From contig JACBWW010000008.1 of the NCBI GenBank assembly GCA_020086605.1, positions 15,831,762 to 15,895,761 of the forward strand: a stretch of 64,000 bases of DNA, given 5' to 3'. Positions 13,501 to 26,032 of the stretch are shown piece by piece. The DNA is from Lanius collurio. Its lineage: Eukaryota > Chordata > Aves > Passeriformes > Laniidae. The translations under genes and the position numbers were made by a program. The notes under the pieces were generated by a model that was not told the DNA's origin, made no database searches, and worked only from the letters and a program-made list of their open reading frames with translations. Position 1 is the first letter of the stretch. Each line of letters begins with the position of its first letter.

Positions 13501-16500
13501 ATGTGCAGCTTTTTTTAAACAATTAATCTGGAAGTAGATCTATTACTTTGTAGATGATACGCTATCAACTCAGCTTCCTGAATAGAAAATATACATTTAT
13601 ATTAAGTGCCATTTTTGACTATTTATTTTGAAATATCTAAACTGTTACTCTGCACCAAAGTATTATAAAGCTGCCTTTTTTGTTGTTGATCACTTTGGAG
13701 GCACTCTGCGTATGATTTATTATCCCTATGTAAGATTTGATCACAGTATCCAGAAGGCATGATGGCAGAGAAGGCTAAAGATTGAAAATTAACAAACATA
13801 CTCTGATTAAAAAAGTTTCTCTAAGAAAAGAAATTCATGAACCTCACTGGATAACCACTAGTCTGGACAAGAAGATTTTTGTTTCTTTCCTTTGTGGGGG
13901 GAAAATATTGGAAATCCAAAGAATGAGAAGAACAAAAAAATATTTGCCATATTGTTTTTTAAATAAGTAATCCTATAGTTCTGGTCTCAGACTGTTGCAT
14001 CTTGTGTACACAAAGGGGAAGAAAAAAAATCACCAATGGAACATATTTACTTGGATGGGTAACTAGAAAAATTTGGAAAAAAAAATTAAGAGGAACATAC
14101 AAATACCATAGTAGTTCTCTTTTCTGATTTGCTTATGAAAACAACCCACACGCTGCAAGACAAAACTGCAACACTGACAGCACTGGCGACACAAGGATTG
14201 ACTAGGGGAGTATGAAGCCACTAAGAACATCTACCAAGAAACAGCTCCGCAACAACAGACAAATTATTATAAAATTGTCTTTGCCAATTTACACAGAATT
14301 AGTTCCTAATTCTGTCCATGTAATCAATACATGCATACATTTATCAAATAGGATACACAATTTCAGTTTTATCATCTGGACACCCACACACATGCCAAGG
14401 AATGGAACAGACGTTACTATAAATTGATCATTTCTTTCCTACAAAACCAAATTTTTTTTTCACCAGATAAAATCTTACTGTTCATTAAATTTACATTCTC
14501 CATGAAGAAGTTGGATCTGAAGTAATGGAGTCTCCTAAGAGGGAACAAGGAAAGGTACTATTAAAACAGGTTTCCAGAGAGAAAGCCTGCTGACTCACAA
14601 CGGATGAGCTTGAAAACAGAGCACCAGCTCATGGAAGAAGGAACTTTCTCAAAGGAAAGAGAGAAAAAAACAGTGCCACTGAAGGGCTTAACTAGAGTAT
14701 CAAACTGCAAAGAAGCAGTGACTGAACCCTGGCAAATTCTGAAACTCCCAGAAAAACAGTTAAAGACAAAAGGGACACCAGGATCATCAAATGACAAAAG
14801 TCATAACAAGAGAAGGAATACTTATCTGGAGTGCCTCTACTAGAGGCAGCTTGGGGAATCCAGCTAAAGAGACAAAAAAGTGGCAGGACGCTCAGTCTGC
14901 ATAAAAACACACAGGCGGTACCAAAGCATATGATAATGAGTTTACCAAGATTGTGTAGTTTAATCCTAGAAACACAACCCTGCTTCACAGATGGCTCCCA
15001 GTACATGACAAGCCCATGTGCACTCACCAAAACACAGGAGTGATATGACACACATCTCTATGTGTGAGGGCATTGCTTTTCCCAGATTTTGACCATTTAT
15101 TTGATTGATTTTCAAATATCTACATCATTAATGACTGAACAGGATACAACTACACCCAAACTTTTAAGTGATAGCCATAAAGAATGTATAATCAGGTATT
15201 CTTTACATGTACTTATGATATTTCCGTTTTCTAAAGTCTGTATATACCAGGATCACAAATATGTTTTGGGGAAAGTCCATTTTGTTCCCAGAGTCTCAAA
15301 AGAATAATATTTATCATTACATTTTAAAATTAACTGGCTTACCGTTGCACATTAGTATTCATATTAGTGTAATTCATTATATATCATGGCTGTATTACTT
15401 AAAGGTATTTATTTAAATTTTCTGAATGGTGATCAGGTAATAAAGATTGAAATATCAGATGTTCTTTCATATTATAAAGACTCCCCTTCCCTAGTTACTA
15501 TGAAGTCTAACAGAAAATAACATCTTTTCCTGCCCCACCTTTAGAAGCAGAGGGTGGGGCGGTAAGAATGACCAAAACCTTTCTGCATGGATTATTTCTT
15601 CACCCCAACTCTGTCCTCTTCCTATTACTTGTAAGAAAACGTGCATTTCCTGCCTGTGTCAAGGAAATATGAATGCAGCATGGTCCATGTGGTGTAAGAA
15701 AAGCATGGCACTGACAGCAACAAGAAAATACAAAATTACAAAGTAAAAAAAAACACCAGGTCAGGAAGTAAGTCTCAGTCATCCAACCCAGCCTTCTGCT
15801 CCCACATCTTCACCATCACTCAACCACAGCTCAGCAAAAGCAATTATCAAAAAAAACACTCAAGACTGACTCAACTAAAATTGCCCGTTGCCTTTTCCAG
15901 ACTACACAGCAACTGCACATCTAAATGGCCCCTTAAGCAAGAAATTCTTGAAGCTTCTGAGAACCATTTCCCCCAGGGCAATCTCCCAGGTGCACAGTGC
16001 AGTTCACCCAGAGTGAAGCACTACACCAGCCCTGTTCCACAACCTGGGCTGGAGGGCGTGTTGAGGGACCCCTTCTCTGTTCACAGAGACATCACAGTTC
16101 CCACATCCTGGTGAAACAAGGCTCGGCGCAGAGATGTGAGCTAACTTCAAATACATAATGGAAAACTTGCAGGTGACCAGGAAATTACAGCATGATGAAT
16201 GTTTTCTTTTGAAGCTTAGCTGAGAGGGGACACCATGGAGAAGCACCTCCCCAGGTAGGCTCCCACCCACTGCTTACTCTTTTATGATATGGTTTTTAAA
16301 ACTTGAAAGTAGTTCTTCCAAACATACATTTAGTACAAAACTGAAATAACCACTGAACATGTCAAAATTTGCCTCATGTCAGAAACTGAACTAAGTGCTG
16401 ATGATTAACTTCTTACCAAGCTGGCTTTTAAAATGGCTATGGTAACATCTTAAATTACTTTCCTTCTCATGGTAGACTCCTGTAAACCAAATGATAGCAC

Positions 16501-18197
16501 CAATAACTTCAGCTGTGATTTTCTGGGTTTCCTTCTGTTTCACTTTTTCTTTTGGTGGGGTTTGGTGTTTTGGGGGGTTTGGGAGGAGGATGGGAGTTGT
16601 TGAGGTTTGGTGCAGCAGGGATGGTCTTGGTTTTGGGGGGGTTTTGTTTGTTTATTCTTCTCTAAGCGGGCAAAGCAGGAAGAAAGGAAATAAAGAAACT
16701 CACAAAGTATAGGTCAGCATGTCAGTAGGAAAAAAAAATCCCTGGTTTGATCAAAGAAAGCACTAAAAGCTACCACGACCTTCCAGCTAAAGGCTTTTTA
16801 AACTCTTCAGTTACATCCTATTTACTCAGACATCAAGTGCTTGTAAACAGACTGCTTCAGGCTAATCAGGAATGTTCCCTGATGTTAGCTAGTGACCCAT
16901 TGCATTACCCTTTGCTAGTCTGTTTATTTAACACAACAGAGATTCAGAATATAAGATATGAGAAGATACATTTTCTTCAAGTCATGCACTGTGTCTACAT
17001 TGACTGAATCATTAGGAAAGGAATTTGCAAGACCTCTTTTCCTCAATAATGCACTAAAAATCAAGAAAAGCTGGTACCAAGATAATACAGGCTATGTTCA
17101 GTAATTTTGTTTTTTTGCTTTCATGCAATATTTAAAACTTTCCCATAAAGACAACAATCATGTTTAATGGCAGATAATTTGAGTTGTCTGAAGACACATA
17201 ATATTCTGCAGAAAAACTACATTACTTATCAATGTTACTCAAGATGGAAAGCAAGGCATAACAACACAAGTAGAAAGCTTGACATGCTTGCAGCCAAGAC
17301 AAAAGAATACCTCCTGTGACAAAAATATGAAGCTAGCTGCACTTTTACGGGTGAATTTATTTCTTACAGACCCAGAGTGTATTGTGTTAAAATAAAAATC
17401 CACTGACAGTTCATCTTGTGAACCCTATAAAAAAATCCAGGTAATTTCATTGGTATACCAGAAAGACAATTAGCTTGTCTGCACCTCTGCGTACCAGAAC
17501 CCACTACTTTTTTCCTTGAATTTGCTACTAAGATGTCATATGAATGATGTGAATTTATCAGATGCAGCTTCCTAGCTCTCTTGAGCTCCAATCACAATAA
17601 AAAAGCAGTTTCTGCTCTCTAATGTGTAACAAACTATGGCAAAATCAAAACTTAAAATTACTGTGAGACATATCAAATCAACACTCTGATTTGACTGCTA
17701 TTTGCTTTTAATCACATACACAATTTGAAAGCCAACAATGGAGAACGGTACCGGGGAACGGTACAAAAATGCAGATACTATAATATTGCAAATTAATTTC
17801 CCATCTCATAACATTTGGAAAATCAAACTGACTTCAAGCACCAATTCTCTGTCAGTATTCCAGGGCAAAGTACAGGGGGTTTTTACCAAAATCTTTGATG
17901 TTATAATCCAATCTCTCTTTCAACTTGGTATTCCTTCCACCAAAGCAGCAGAACACAAATATTTAAAATTGTGTATGTGAATTTTCTCAATCTCATGGAA
18001 TTATTATTTTTTACCAGGAGGATTGGACCAAAATATTTCTAAAATTTTACTGTGAAAAATAAAAATGTCATCTAAGAAAATTAATCAAGAATCTAATTGA
18101 TCACAAAAGGAAGTATCCTCTGGTTAGATTTTATATACAGTAACCGTAGGCCCTCAAAAGCAATGATACATATGATTCAATACTGAGAGCAAATCTT
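7503..18197. other. Long unique non-coding stretch
   Basis: Nearly 11 kb without a recognisable gene or transposon. It is AT-rich and the plus strand has more A+C than G+T. Points seen: an ATA microsatellite at about 7779-7798, A-runs near 12110 and 12231, and a G-rich spot at 16556-16594. At 10486-10557 a 72-base stretch is bounded by splice-like signals on the minus strand. The open frames (for example 124 codons at 9748-10122 plus, and 119 codons at 14692-15051 minus) resemble no family I know and look like chance. Confidence 0.55.
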
Positions 18198-19491
18198 ACA
18201 GAATCACAGAATCAAGTAGGTTGGAAAAGACCTTTGAGATTACAGAGACCAATCTATGACCTAACACCACCTTGCTAACAAAACCACAGCATTAAAGTGC
18301 CACATCCAGTCTTTTCTTAAACACCTACAGGGATGGTGACAACAACACCTCGCTCGGCAGCCCATTCCAATGCCCAATCGCTCTTTACATGAAGAACTTC
18401 TCCCTGACATCCCAACTAAAACTCCCCTGGCAAAGCTTGAGGCTGTGTCCTCCTGTCCTGTCACTGGTTGCCTGGAGAAGACACCCACCCCCAGCTGGCT
18501 ACAGCCTCCTGTCAGGGAGCTCTAGAGGGTGATAAAGTCTCCCCTGAGCCTCCTTTTCTCCAGGAGGAGCAACCCAAGATCCCTCAGCTGCTCTTCATAG
18601 GACTTGTGCTCCAGATCCTTCACCAGCCTTGTTGCCCTCCTCTGGTTGCGTTTGAGCATCTTAATGCCCTTCCTAAATTGAGGGGCCCAGAACTGAACAC
18701 AGGATTCAAGATGTGGCCTCACCAGTGCTGAGTACAGGGGGACAGTCCCTGTCCCAGTCCTGCTGGCTACACCATTGCTGATGAAGGCCAGGACGCCATT
18801 GGCCTTCTTGGCCACCTGGGCACACCCTGGCTCATGTTCAGCTGCTGTCACCAGCACCCCAGGTCCTTTTCCTGTGGGCAGCTTTGCAGCCACTCTGCCC
18901 CAGCCTGTGGCACTGCCTGGGGTTGTTGTGACCCAAGGGCAGGACCCAGCACTGGGCCTTGTTGAACCTCACACCATCGGCCTCAGCCCATGGTCCAGCC
19001 TGTCCAGATCCCTCTGCAGAGCCCTCCTGCCCTCCAGCAGATCAACATACCCAGCTTGGTGTCATCTGCTGATTTGCTGTGGTAGACCTCAATCCCCTCA
19101 TCCAGATCCTCAGAAAAGATACAAACCAGGACTGGGCCCGACACTGATCCCTGGGGGACATCACTAGGGACTGGTGCCCAGCTGGATGCAGCACCATTCC
19201 CCATCACTCCCCAAGCCCGGCCATCCAGCCCCTTCTTAACCCAATGAAAAGTGCACCTGTCCAAGCAAAGCTGTGGGCTGCCAGCTTCTCCAGCAGAATG
19301 CTGTGGTAACCAGTGTCAAAGGCTTTGCTGAGATTCTGGTAGACAACATCCACATCCTTTCTCATATCCACCAATCAGGTCACCTGGTCACAAACTGAGA
19401 CCAGGTTGGTCAGGCAGGACCCGTCCCTCCTAAATCCACCCTGGCTGGGTCTGATCTCTCGGCCATCCTGTAGGTACTGTATGATCACACT
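18198..19491 (-). mobile_element. CR1 LINE, 3' part (ORF2 C-terminus and 3' UTR)
   Basis: This is a minus-strand CR1 retrotransposon. Its 3' end is the octamer tail, seen on the plus strand as ACAGAATCACAGAATCA at about 18198. Translation of the minus strand at 18983-19264 gives CR1 reverse-transcriptase landmarks: [10 protein letters not shown], then SADDTKLG at 19051-19072, where the family usually has FADD. A different frame at 18522-18893 gives the CR1 ORF2 C-terminus with [33 protein letters not shown] and LEKRRLRGD. The frame change and stops make it inactive. The element continues at 20298 beyond an inserted LTR and lacks its 5' portion, so it is a typical 5'-truncated copy. Confidence 0.95.
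18522..19264 (-). pseudogene. Broken CR1 ORF2 (reverse transcriptase, C-terminal half)
   Basis: Remnant of the CR1 ORF2 protein, which in intact elements carries an endonuclease followed by a reverse transcriptase and copies CR1 RNA into the genome. Visible here are the reverse-transcriptase palm with the catalytic Asp pair (DD at 19061-19066) and the conserved C-terminal region. The residue before the DD box is SA rather than the usual FA. The two readable pieces lie in different frames, so at least one frameshift separates them between 18893 and 18983. The endonuclease part is absent because of 5' truncation. It is not a functional gene. Confidence 0.9.
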
Positions 19492-19567
19492 TGTTATAAA
19501 TGAATTGTCAATTAAATCGAATTAATAATCTGCGTGAGCCAAATTATTAATATAAAAACAAACAGAA

Positions 19568-19573
19568 TTTATT
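19568..19573 (-). terminator. LTR polyadenylation signal AATAAA
   Basis: On the plus strand this reads TTTATT; on the minus strand AATAAA, within AAAATAAATTC. It lies downstream of the LTR TATA box in the minus-strand direction, as expected for the R region. No activity is implied. Confidence 0.6.
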
Positions 19574-19717
19574 TTTGATCAAATTGACAATCTTAATAAG
19601 TCACTATAAAGGAAAGCAGGGCCAAGCCTAGGTTCTTGACTCTGGGTGACACATACACAGCTCTGAACACCAGCAGTTCAGAGAGGCAGCGCACACCTTC
19701 GAGGTTTTTGAGTCCGG

Positions 19718-19725
19718 TTTTTATA
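19718..19725 (-). promoter_or_regulatory. LTR TATA box
   Basis: Minus-strand TATAAAAA inside the solo LTR, about 145 bases upstream of the polyadenylation signal. This is the position expected for the U3 core promoter of the retroviral LTR. Confidence 0.6.
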
Positions 19726-20297
19726 CTGTTTTTCTTGCTCCTGGCTAGGGAATCTTTTGTCCTTTTCACTTTTGATGGTCCTCTGGTCCAGTGATCAGGG
19801 GTCCATTTAGATGTTGATGTGTCCAAGGATTCTCTTTGTATTTCGGTTGATGTTTTCCAGTAACCCATCTTAGCGTTTCTGGTAAAGGACCTGTTCAGAT
19901 GATGATTTTTCCGAGAAATCCTTATATGATTAAAATGAAGAGTCTTAAGCAATAGGTCCACTCATCAGCAGTGTCCAGGGAGTAACAGATCATATCTCTT
20001 ACTCCTTTCAGATGGAAAGGATTTCCTAGCTGGGTAGGATGAACTCATAGTCAGTTGATGGGTCAGATGGATATCTGACTGAGGTCACTTCTTCTGGGCT
20101 TGTCTTCACTTCTTAGGCTAATTTACACCTTCCTTGAGCAAGGTGCCAGGAAACTTGCCAAGGTGTACTTTGAACATAACATATTTGAACATATATACAA
20201 ATTACAATCTGCTATATTTTACATTCCATATTTCACATTCATAACTTATTCTGATATACAATTTTGATTCCTTATGAATTTTTACTTATCTATAACA

Positions 20298-20523
20298 CAC
20301 TCAAGATGACCTGTTCCATAACCTTGCTGGGCACTGAGGTTAGGCTGACAGGCCACAGTTCCCCAGAACCTCCTTCAAGCCCCTCTTATGGATGAGTGTC
20401 CCACTGGCCTGCTTCCAGTCATCTAGAACCTCTCCAGTTAGCCAGACCTGGTAACAGATGATGGAGAGTGGCTCAGCGAGCTCTTTGGCCACCTCCCCTC
20501 AATCCTCTAAGATGGATCCCAGC
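20298..20523 (-). mobile_element. CR1 LINE, interrupted continuation (reverse-transcriptase region)
   Basis: This continues the CR1 at 18198-19491 beyond the inserted LTR. Plus-strand text such as GGTTAGGCTGACAGGCCACA and CTTATGGATGAGTGTC corresponds on the minus strand to CR1 reverse-transcriptase segments upstream of the part seen at 19.4 kb. The similarity stops near 20523, within the family's GGATCCC-containing stretch, which marks the 5' truncation. Together the two CR1 parts make about 1.5 kb. Confidence 0.88.
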
Positions 20524-23500
20524 TGAAACTTAACAGGACATTTAGATACCTATACGAATATACTGGCATTTAAAAGGCTATCACAAACCAGAACAAGTCC
20601 AACCATAGCAAAGGGAGCACATGCCAGAGACACGGATTTATTGAAGTCACGAAGCTACCAGCATCAGGCTTAGGAAGCATTCTCCAGAAGCATCCAAGAT
20701 TATTTAAAATATAAAGGAGGTCATGACTAACAAGCAAACATCTGCTGCTGGACACCTCTGCTCTGTGCACTACTGTACAACCAGCAAAACTTCATAGTAT
20801 CACTTCTGATAGGAAAGAGACCCTGCAATGAGGCTGGAATTAAGATGTGTAAATTAAAGGGGAAGTTAAAGGTCTCTACTAGCATCAAAGTCAGACTTAC
20901 AAGAAAAAGCTAACAAGCGTCTCAGCCTTGTTACAGCCTACTAAGAATGAACATGGTTAAACTCAGATCTCTTTTTGCTATTTTTAACACAGCCAACTTT
21001 GGTTTTGTTGCATTACATTACCACAGGTGAGAAGTTAATTTCCTTCCAAAAACATACAGATAAAATACTTCTTACTACTGTTAACTCACTGATCAGTATA
21101 GCTTTTCTGGAAAAAGAAGCTATTGTCTTATGAGAACTCTGTCAGAAAGAGTAGTGCATGGTAACAAGATATATCTTCTCACCAAAACAGGAAATCTGCA
21201 AGCTGACATTTAGAAACAAGTATTATTTTTCCCCTATAGAGTGTGGCAAATAGCCATAATGTGACTCATAGGTGATATTGATGCAGCCAATTATGGAACA
21301 AAAATCAGTAGGAAAAAGTAAACCAAATCAACTCCAGCAATATGTGTTAACATGCAATGAAGGACTTTCTCTTGTTCTTGCATATTTTCTTGCAAGGGGT
21401 GTGGAAAGGGGTGACAAATCAAGGCACTCTAGAAGGAATGGATTCACTTTCCATTCTCTGTGACTGAGAAAGAATTACAACTTTCTCCAATTATATTCAA
21501 TTACCTACATTTTGCTGTAAACAATCTACTATGCTCTTTTACACCACACATTGTAGTTAAATATTTGATTTTTGACAAGATTTGATAATGCTTTGTGAGG
21601 ACTGTTGTCAGTTTTATGCATGCACTGAAACCAACTAAATAACATTTATTTCATCTTGAGTTGATTTCACTTTTTTCTGATTTTAAGTCTCAAGTTTTAG
21701 AGCTTCAAAATGTTAAATTCCTCAGGAATGGTAATTAGCCATTGGTAATTTTTGCTCATGTAAAATAAAAATGTATAAAAAAGGGACTTTTTAAATAATT
21801 AAACTCCCTTCCTGAGCAATAAAAGAAATAACTGATTCCCAAATATATTTAATTGAACCTACTGCTGTTTCAAATTCAGTTTTTCTTTAATTGCTAACTG
21901 TAGTACATGTGAATTATTAACCAGCAATCCCCAAGAACAGGATATAAAATAAAAAGTGAAAAGGCTTCCAATGTAGCTGGAAGATAAACTCACTTTTTTC
22001 AAGACACTCTGTAGAATTCTCCTGCTGTGCTGCTTTTTTTATTACCATTTACCAGAAGTTCTGCTGGAAGGTTTCCTCTAAGGAGCCAAAGAAATCAGCT
22101 TGAGGATACCGGTATGACAGGACTTACCCTCTCTGAAATGTTAAGGATTTTTAGAAGGGCTATAGGCACAAGAATCTGTACTGTGACTTCTAAAGAAGAT
22201 GAAGAGTAAGCAAGAACTTTTTAGAGGCATCTCTTCTAACGTGTAACTGTGCAGCCAAGATCTGCTTCCCTGTTAACCCGTTAGACAAGAATGAGTCAGA
22301 GATAATTCCAAGAAGGCACAGAAAACTGTTTAACGCCAGCTGTGCAAAGCACATATAGTATATCTGCAAATGCAATATTCTAGAACAACAAGTGACAACT
22401 ATTCTACTACACTTCTGTGTTATGCTCTTAAGATGCCTACAGTTATTTCAGCTTTCCTGTGTTTAAACAAGGCTATCAGCCCAGTCACCAGCAAAATTAT
22501 GTTAACTCCATTCATCACTACAGGCATTCAGTGCTATTCCAAATCTGATGCTGCTCATTATTTACCCAAAAATGCTGATGAACAGACACACTACTTTGGC
22601 AGTTGCCAGCTCTTGCTTCAGAAATACATCCGTCTTCTTTGTACAGCCTGAGCAGCAAGTGACCAAGGTACTTCTGATACCACTAGGTTGGGGGTTTTTT
22701 TCTGTTTTTCAAACAGAAGTCCACTGGGTAAGAGGAGCTGGCATTTCAGCTCTGTTTGCTGTGTATCATCTCAGCTGAGATTGCAGAAGTCTGTGAAGAC
22801 TGTGAACAATATAATAACTATCCTAACACAACACAACAGACAGAATTTTACCCCACTGCCAGATAGGTGTTTCTTCTATTCTTTGGAAAAGTTCCTCAGG
22901 CAAAAAAAATGCACAACTAAAACTGAAGAAAAGCTGAGCCCCAGACATATGCATAAACTTATTGCTCATCTCCTCACCAAACACACATCCTCAGAGCACC
23001 AAACCATCCTCTAAGCAGCAGCACCAGCAGTACCTTCTGCTGCTGCTACAGTGCTTCAGCAGTTCGCTTGGTTAACACTGCCTACCACACCAAAGAAGAA
23101 GGTATGCCACTTGGTACTACACGACAATGGGAACAAAAGATACTTTTTCCTAGCTCTTAATTTAAAAGTTCCACAGGAAAACTGTAGCAAAAAGACAAGC
23201 AGCAGTAGCAAAGCAGGCAGGGATTGCTCTATAGAGGGTTATCACCTGCAGGGGACAGCTCACAACTGTTTCCCAGAGAGACTTGGGAGCTGTCGTGTTA
23301 AGCTAAAGCAGTATGAACCTGCTGTGCTAAGAGAGTTGCCAACCAGGGAGGAAGCCAAAACTCAGCCCTGGTCCAGGAAGGCAGCAGAGGTAGCTAAAAC
23401 AGTTGCCAGCATTCCTAGCAATCCCCAGCTGCAGAGCAGCAGAGGCAACCAAAGGAGTGTCTGAGCAAGAGGCACAGCATGAAATCATACTTAACTAACA

Positions 23501-25639
23501 CCCACTCCCAGTACCAGTACAGAAGAAAGTACCCACCATGCCAACATTTATTTTTTAAAAATACTTCTCATAATAAGGAGGAGAAAGAAGTCATCCTGCA
23601 TATCAAGTGAAAACATTTTTAATTAGATAAAATGTTGAAATGTCTAAGTTCAAGACATCAAATTGGCTTCCTATCTTAAGCAGCAAGTATCCTGTGAGGA
23701 GGTTCCTCTTCCTTTCCTATTTCCTCTGAGAAACGTTCACCAACTTCTACTTAAAGCAACAGGAAATTGTTAAACATTTAGATCTTTTCTAACCATTTCT
23801 TCTAGTTCAGACTGGACACAGTTCTGCAGGAATGCAGCAGTTACTGATGTACCACCAGAGAGCACTAATCTAGTGAATATGTGCAGGAGCAGACCTTTTC
23901 AGTCAACACAGAACAGAGCAACTCATTTGATTAGTCACTAGTTAATAAAATAACCATGTGAACACATAGCCTCACAAGCACACTCTAAAGGATTTACCCA
24001 CCAGACTGTTCCTACTTTACCTCTCCACAAAAAGATGGCAAGTTTTAATGTCACTATGATCTTCTATGCAGACACAGAACACAAAAGCATATGAACCTGG
24101 GAGGGGAAGGACAGGACAGTCAATGCAGTGCCTTCAAGAAGAGGGACATGCTCTAAAACTGTTCTCCTTTGAACAGAACTTTGGCAATTCAATTACAGAA
24201 GCATCATTTGACTTTTAATCTAGAGGCATCCTTCAGTACTGGAGAAAATCACTTTAAGTTTGACAGTAAAAAGCCACTCCACTGGAGAGTTTTGAATTTG
24301 GAAGAGAAGAGAAATATAATGAAAGCATGGCCACTCCACAGGAGACTGCTCCTACTTTTTCCATTCAGAAAACTACAATGTGATTTCTGAAGTTGTGAGT
24401 AATATGGGAAAAAGGATATCTTCTGAGGGTAAATTCTTCAAATTCCCATATCTAAGCTTTTGATATGACTCCATATTCAGCTATAATCAGCACTAACATT
24501 TTGAGAGAATTAAATTTATACAGACTAACTTCTTTTCTAGGGATGGGAAGAGAGTTAAAATTGTTCCTTTGTATTATGCTCATGTAGGATAACATTTCTA
24601 AAGGGGTAATTTTCACTTTAACTGACAAACCCATGAAGTCTGGTAGCCTTTCTTCACAGAATGTACATAAATATACTTTAAAACCAAAAAAAAAGGCATC
24701 TACATGTGTGAATCAGTGTCTCATTTTCTAGCCTGAATCACTGTGTTACAAAATTGCAACTAAGTCTTTTCCTGAATTCTGTCACCACGTATGGATTAAA
24801 CACTGGTCACTAAAGCACCTTGAGGGATTATAACCTTTGAGAGATACATGGAGAAAATCCTAACAACATCCTGCAGAAAATCCTAACAACATCCTGCATG
24901 CTTTTTTCAGTTTCACTTATTTAATGAGCATTGTGCCTTCAAGGTAAAAACCAGATGAATATTTTCACTGAGCACAATAAGCATCCTGTGATTTCATCTT
25001 CCTAGAGAAATTCTTTATCCTGCATAATTTACACCAAGCACTTCTTATAAGTTACTAAGCACTGCTAAAAATTCAAAAGGTTATATTTAACTGCTGCACG
25101 GTATGCACTCAACATATTTTGGCACATGACCACTTATTGTGCCCAACTAAGCATCACCGAAATTGTCTTGCTTGATTCAAAAACTTGGACTGAATTTTTG
25201 CTAGCTGTACTAAAACATGACGAGTTTAGAAACCTATTTGCTCAATCCTTGAAGAATAAAAAACAGCATGCCCAGTGCTAGAATAAGAGGCTGTAACAAA
25301 ATAAATTTAATCAGTTATATGAGCTCATAAAATTCAAGTTGCTTACAGACCTCTGAATATGTTCAGAATAAAGACAGATATCCAAAAATTACTCTGTTAG
25401 ATAAGACACCTAAGATACAAGAGTGGTGAAGAAAGGGATAGAACCTAACTGCTTTTTTACTGCATCACTTCAAGAGTTCTCAACTTTAAAATATGCCCAT
25501 TGACGATAACAGTGTCTTAATTACACAAAATAAAGCCTTATCATTAAGCCTTTTGTAAAGGATTTCCAAATTTTCTGAAATTTCTACAGTAACTAACCCA
25601 AATGTATAACACATTATTATGGCACAATATCACCTGGGG
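20524..25639. other. Unique non-coding DNA
   Basis: No recognisable gene or transposon. A CAG/CTG hairpin lies at 23014-23047, a tandem 23-bp repeat at 24852-24897, and an unassigned GC-richer open frame of 137 codons at 23051-23464 on the plus strand. Nothing else stands out. Confidence 0.55.
24852..24897. repeat. Tandem 23-bp repeat, two exact copies
   Basis: The word AGAAAATCCTAACAACATCC plus TGC occupies 24852-24874 and is repeated exactly at 24875-24897. It looks like simple slippage, with no visible function. Confidence 0.9.
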
Positions 25640-26032
25640 GATGTACCAGACTATTGAGCAGGTATAATCACAGTTTGAAGGGTGAAGCAATCTCATTTAT
25701 CATCTATTCCTTCAACTAAGCAGTTACTGAAGCATATGCTTAAAGTTCTTTTACAAGTTATCTCTTCTCTCTAGTTTAGATAGCACAGAGAATATATGGA
25801 AAATCCCTTTTTTCATGTCTCTGCTTTCTCCCAATACTAAAGTTTTCTCCTGCACTTAGACTTCGAGAGACGTGAAGCTTCGCTCATCTTCCTTCTCTCT
25901 TTTTATATTTAGAGCACAGGTTTTATGTTTTCACTTTTTGGCTTTGGTTTCTTCCCTTCCACATCTAGCACCACAGTAGAAGTCCACCTCTCTTCTCTCA
26001 CTGTCATCTTCTTTGAGCTCCACTCAAGAGAA
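25640..26032. repeat. 393-bp duplicated segment, left copy
   Basis: This segment recurs at 28349-28741 in the same orientation, 2709 bases downstream, with no indels and nine substitutions (about 97.7 percent identity by hand alignment). The segment does not look like CR1 or an LTR: it has no TG...CA ends, no tail and no target duplication. It contains no convincing exon. A local segmental duplication is the simplest reading. Confidence 0.9.

Larger units (their letters stand above)
19492..20297 (-). mobile_element. Solo LTR of an endogenous retrovirus inserted in CR1
   Basis: An AT-rich 806-bp block interrupts the CR1. It starts TGTTATA and ends TATAACA, so the ends are inverted repeats that obey TG...CA. 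It is flanked by CACT on both sides (19488-19491 and 20298-20301), a 4-bp target duplication (ACACT, 5 bp, is the alternative if the last A belongs to the flank). On the minus strand a TATA box (TATAAAAA, 19718-19725) and then a polyadenylation signal AATAAA (19568-19573) lie in the order U3-R-U5, which gives the orientation. No internal retroviral sequence remains, so it is a solo LTR left by recombination. A 122-codon minus-strand open frame inside (19593-19961) is incidental. A 4-bp duplication would suggest a class I (gamma-like) retrovirus and 5 bp an ERVL-like one. Confidence 0.88.

Noticed and set aside
19593..19961. 122-codon minus-strand open frame
   Set aside because: It lies wholly inside the solo LTR, spanning the TATA box, so it is incidental non-coding sequence.
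23051..23464. 137-codon plus-strand open frame
   Set aside because: No family resemblance, no promoter and no splice context that I could support. Its direction is opposite to that suggested by base skew.
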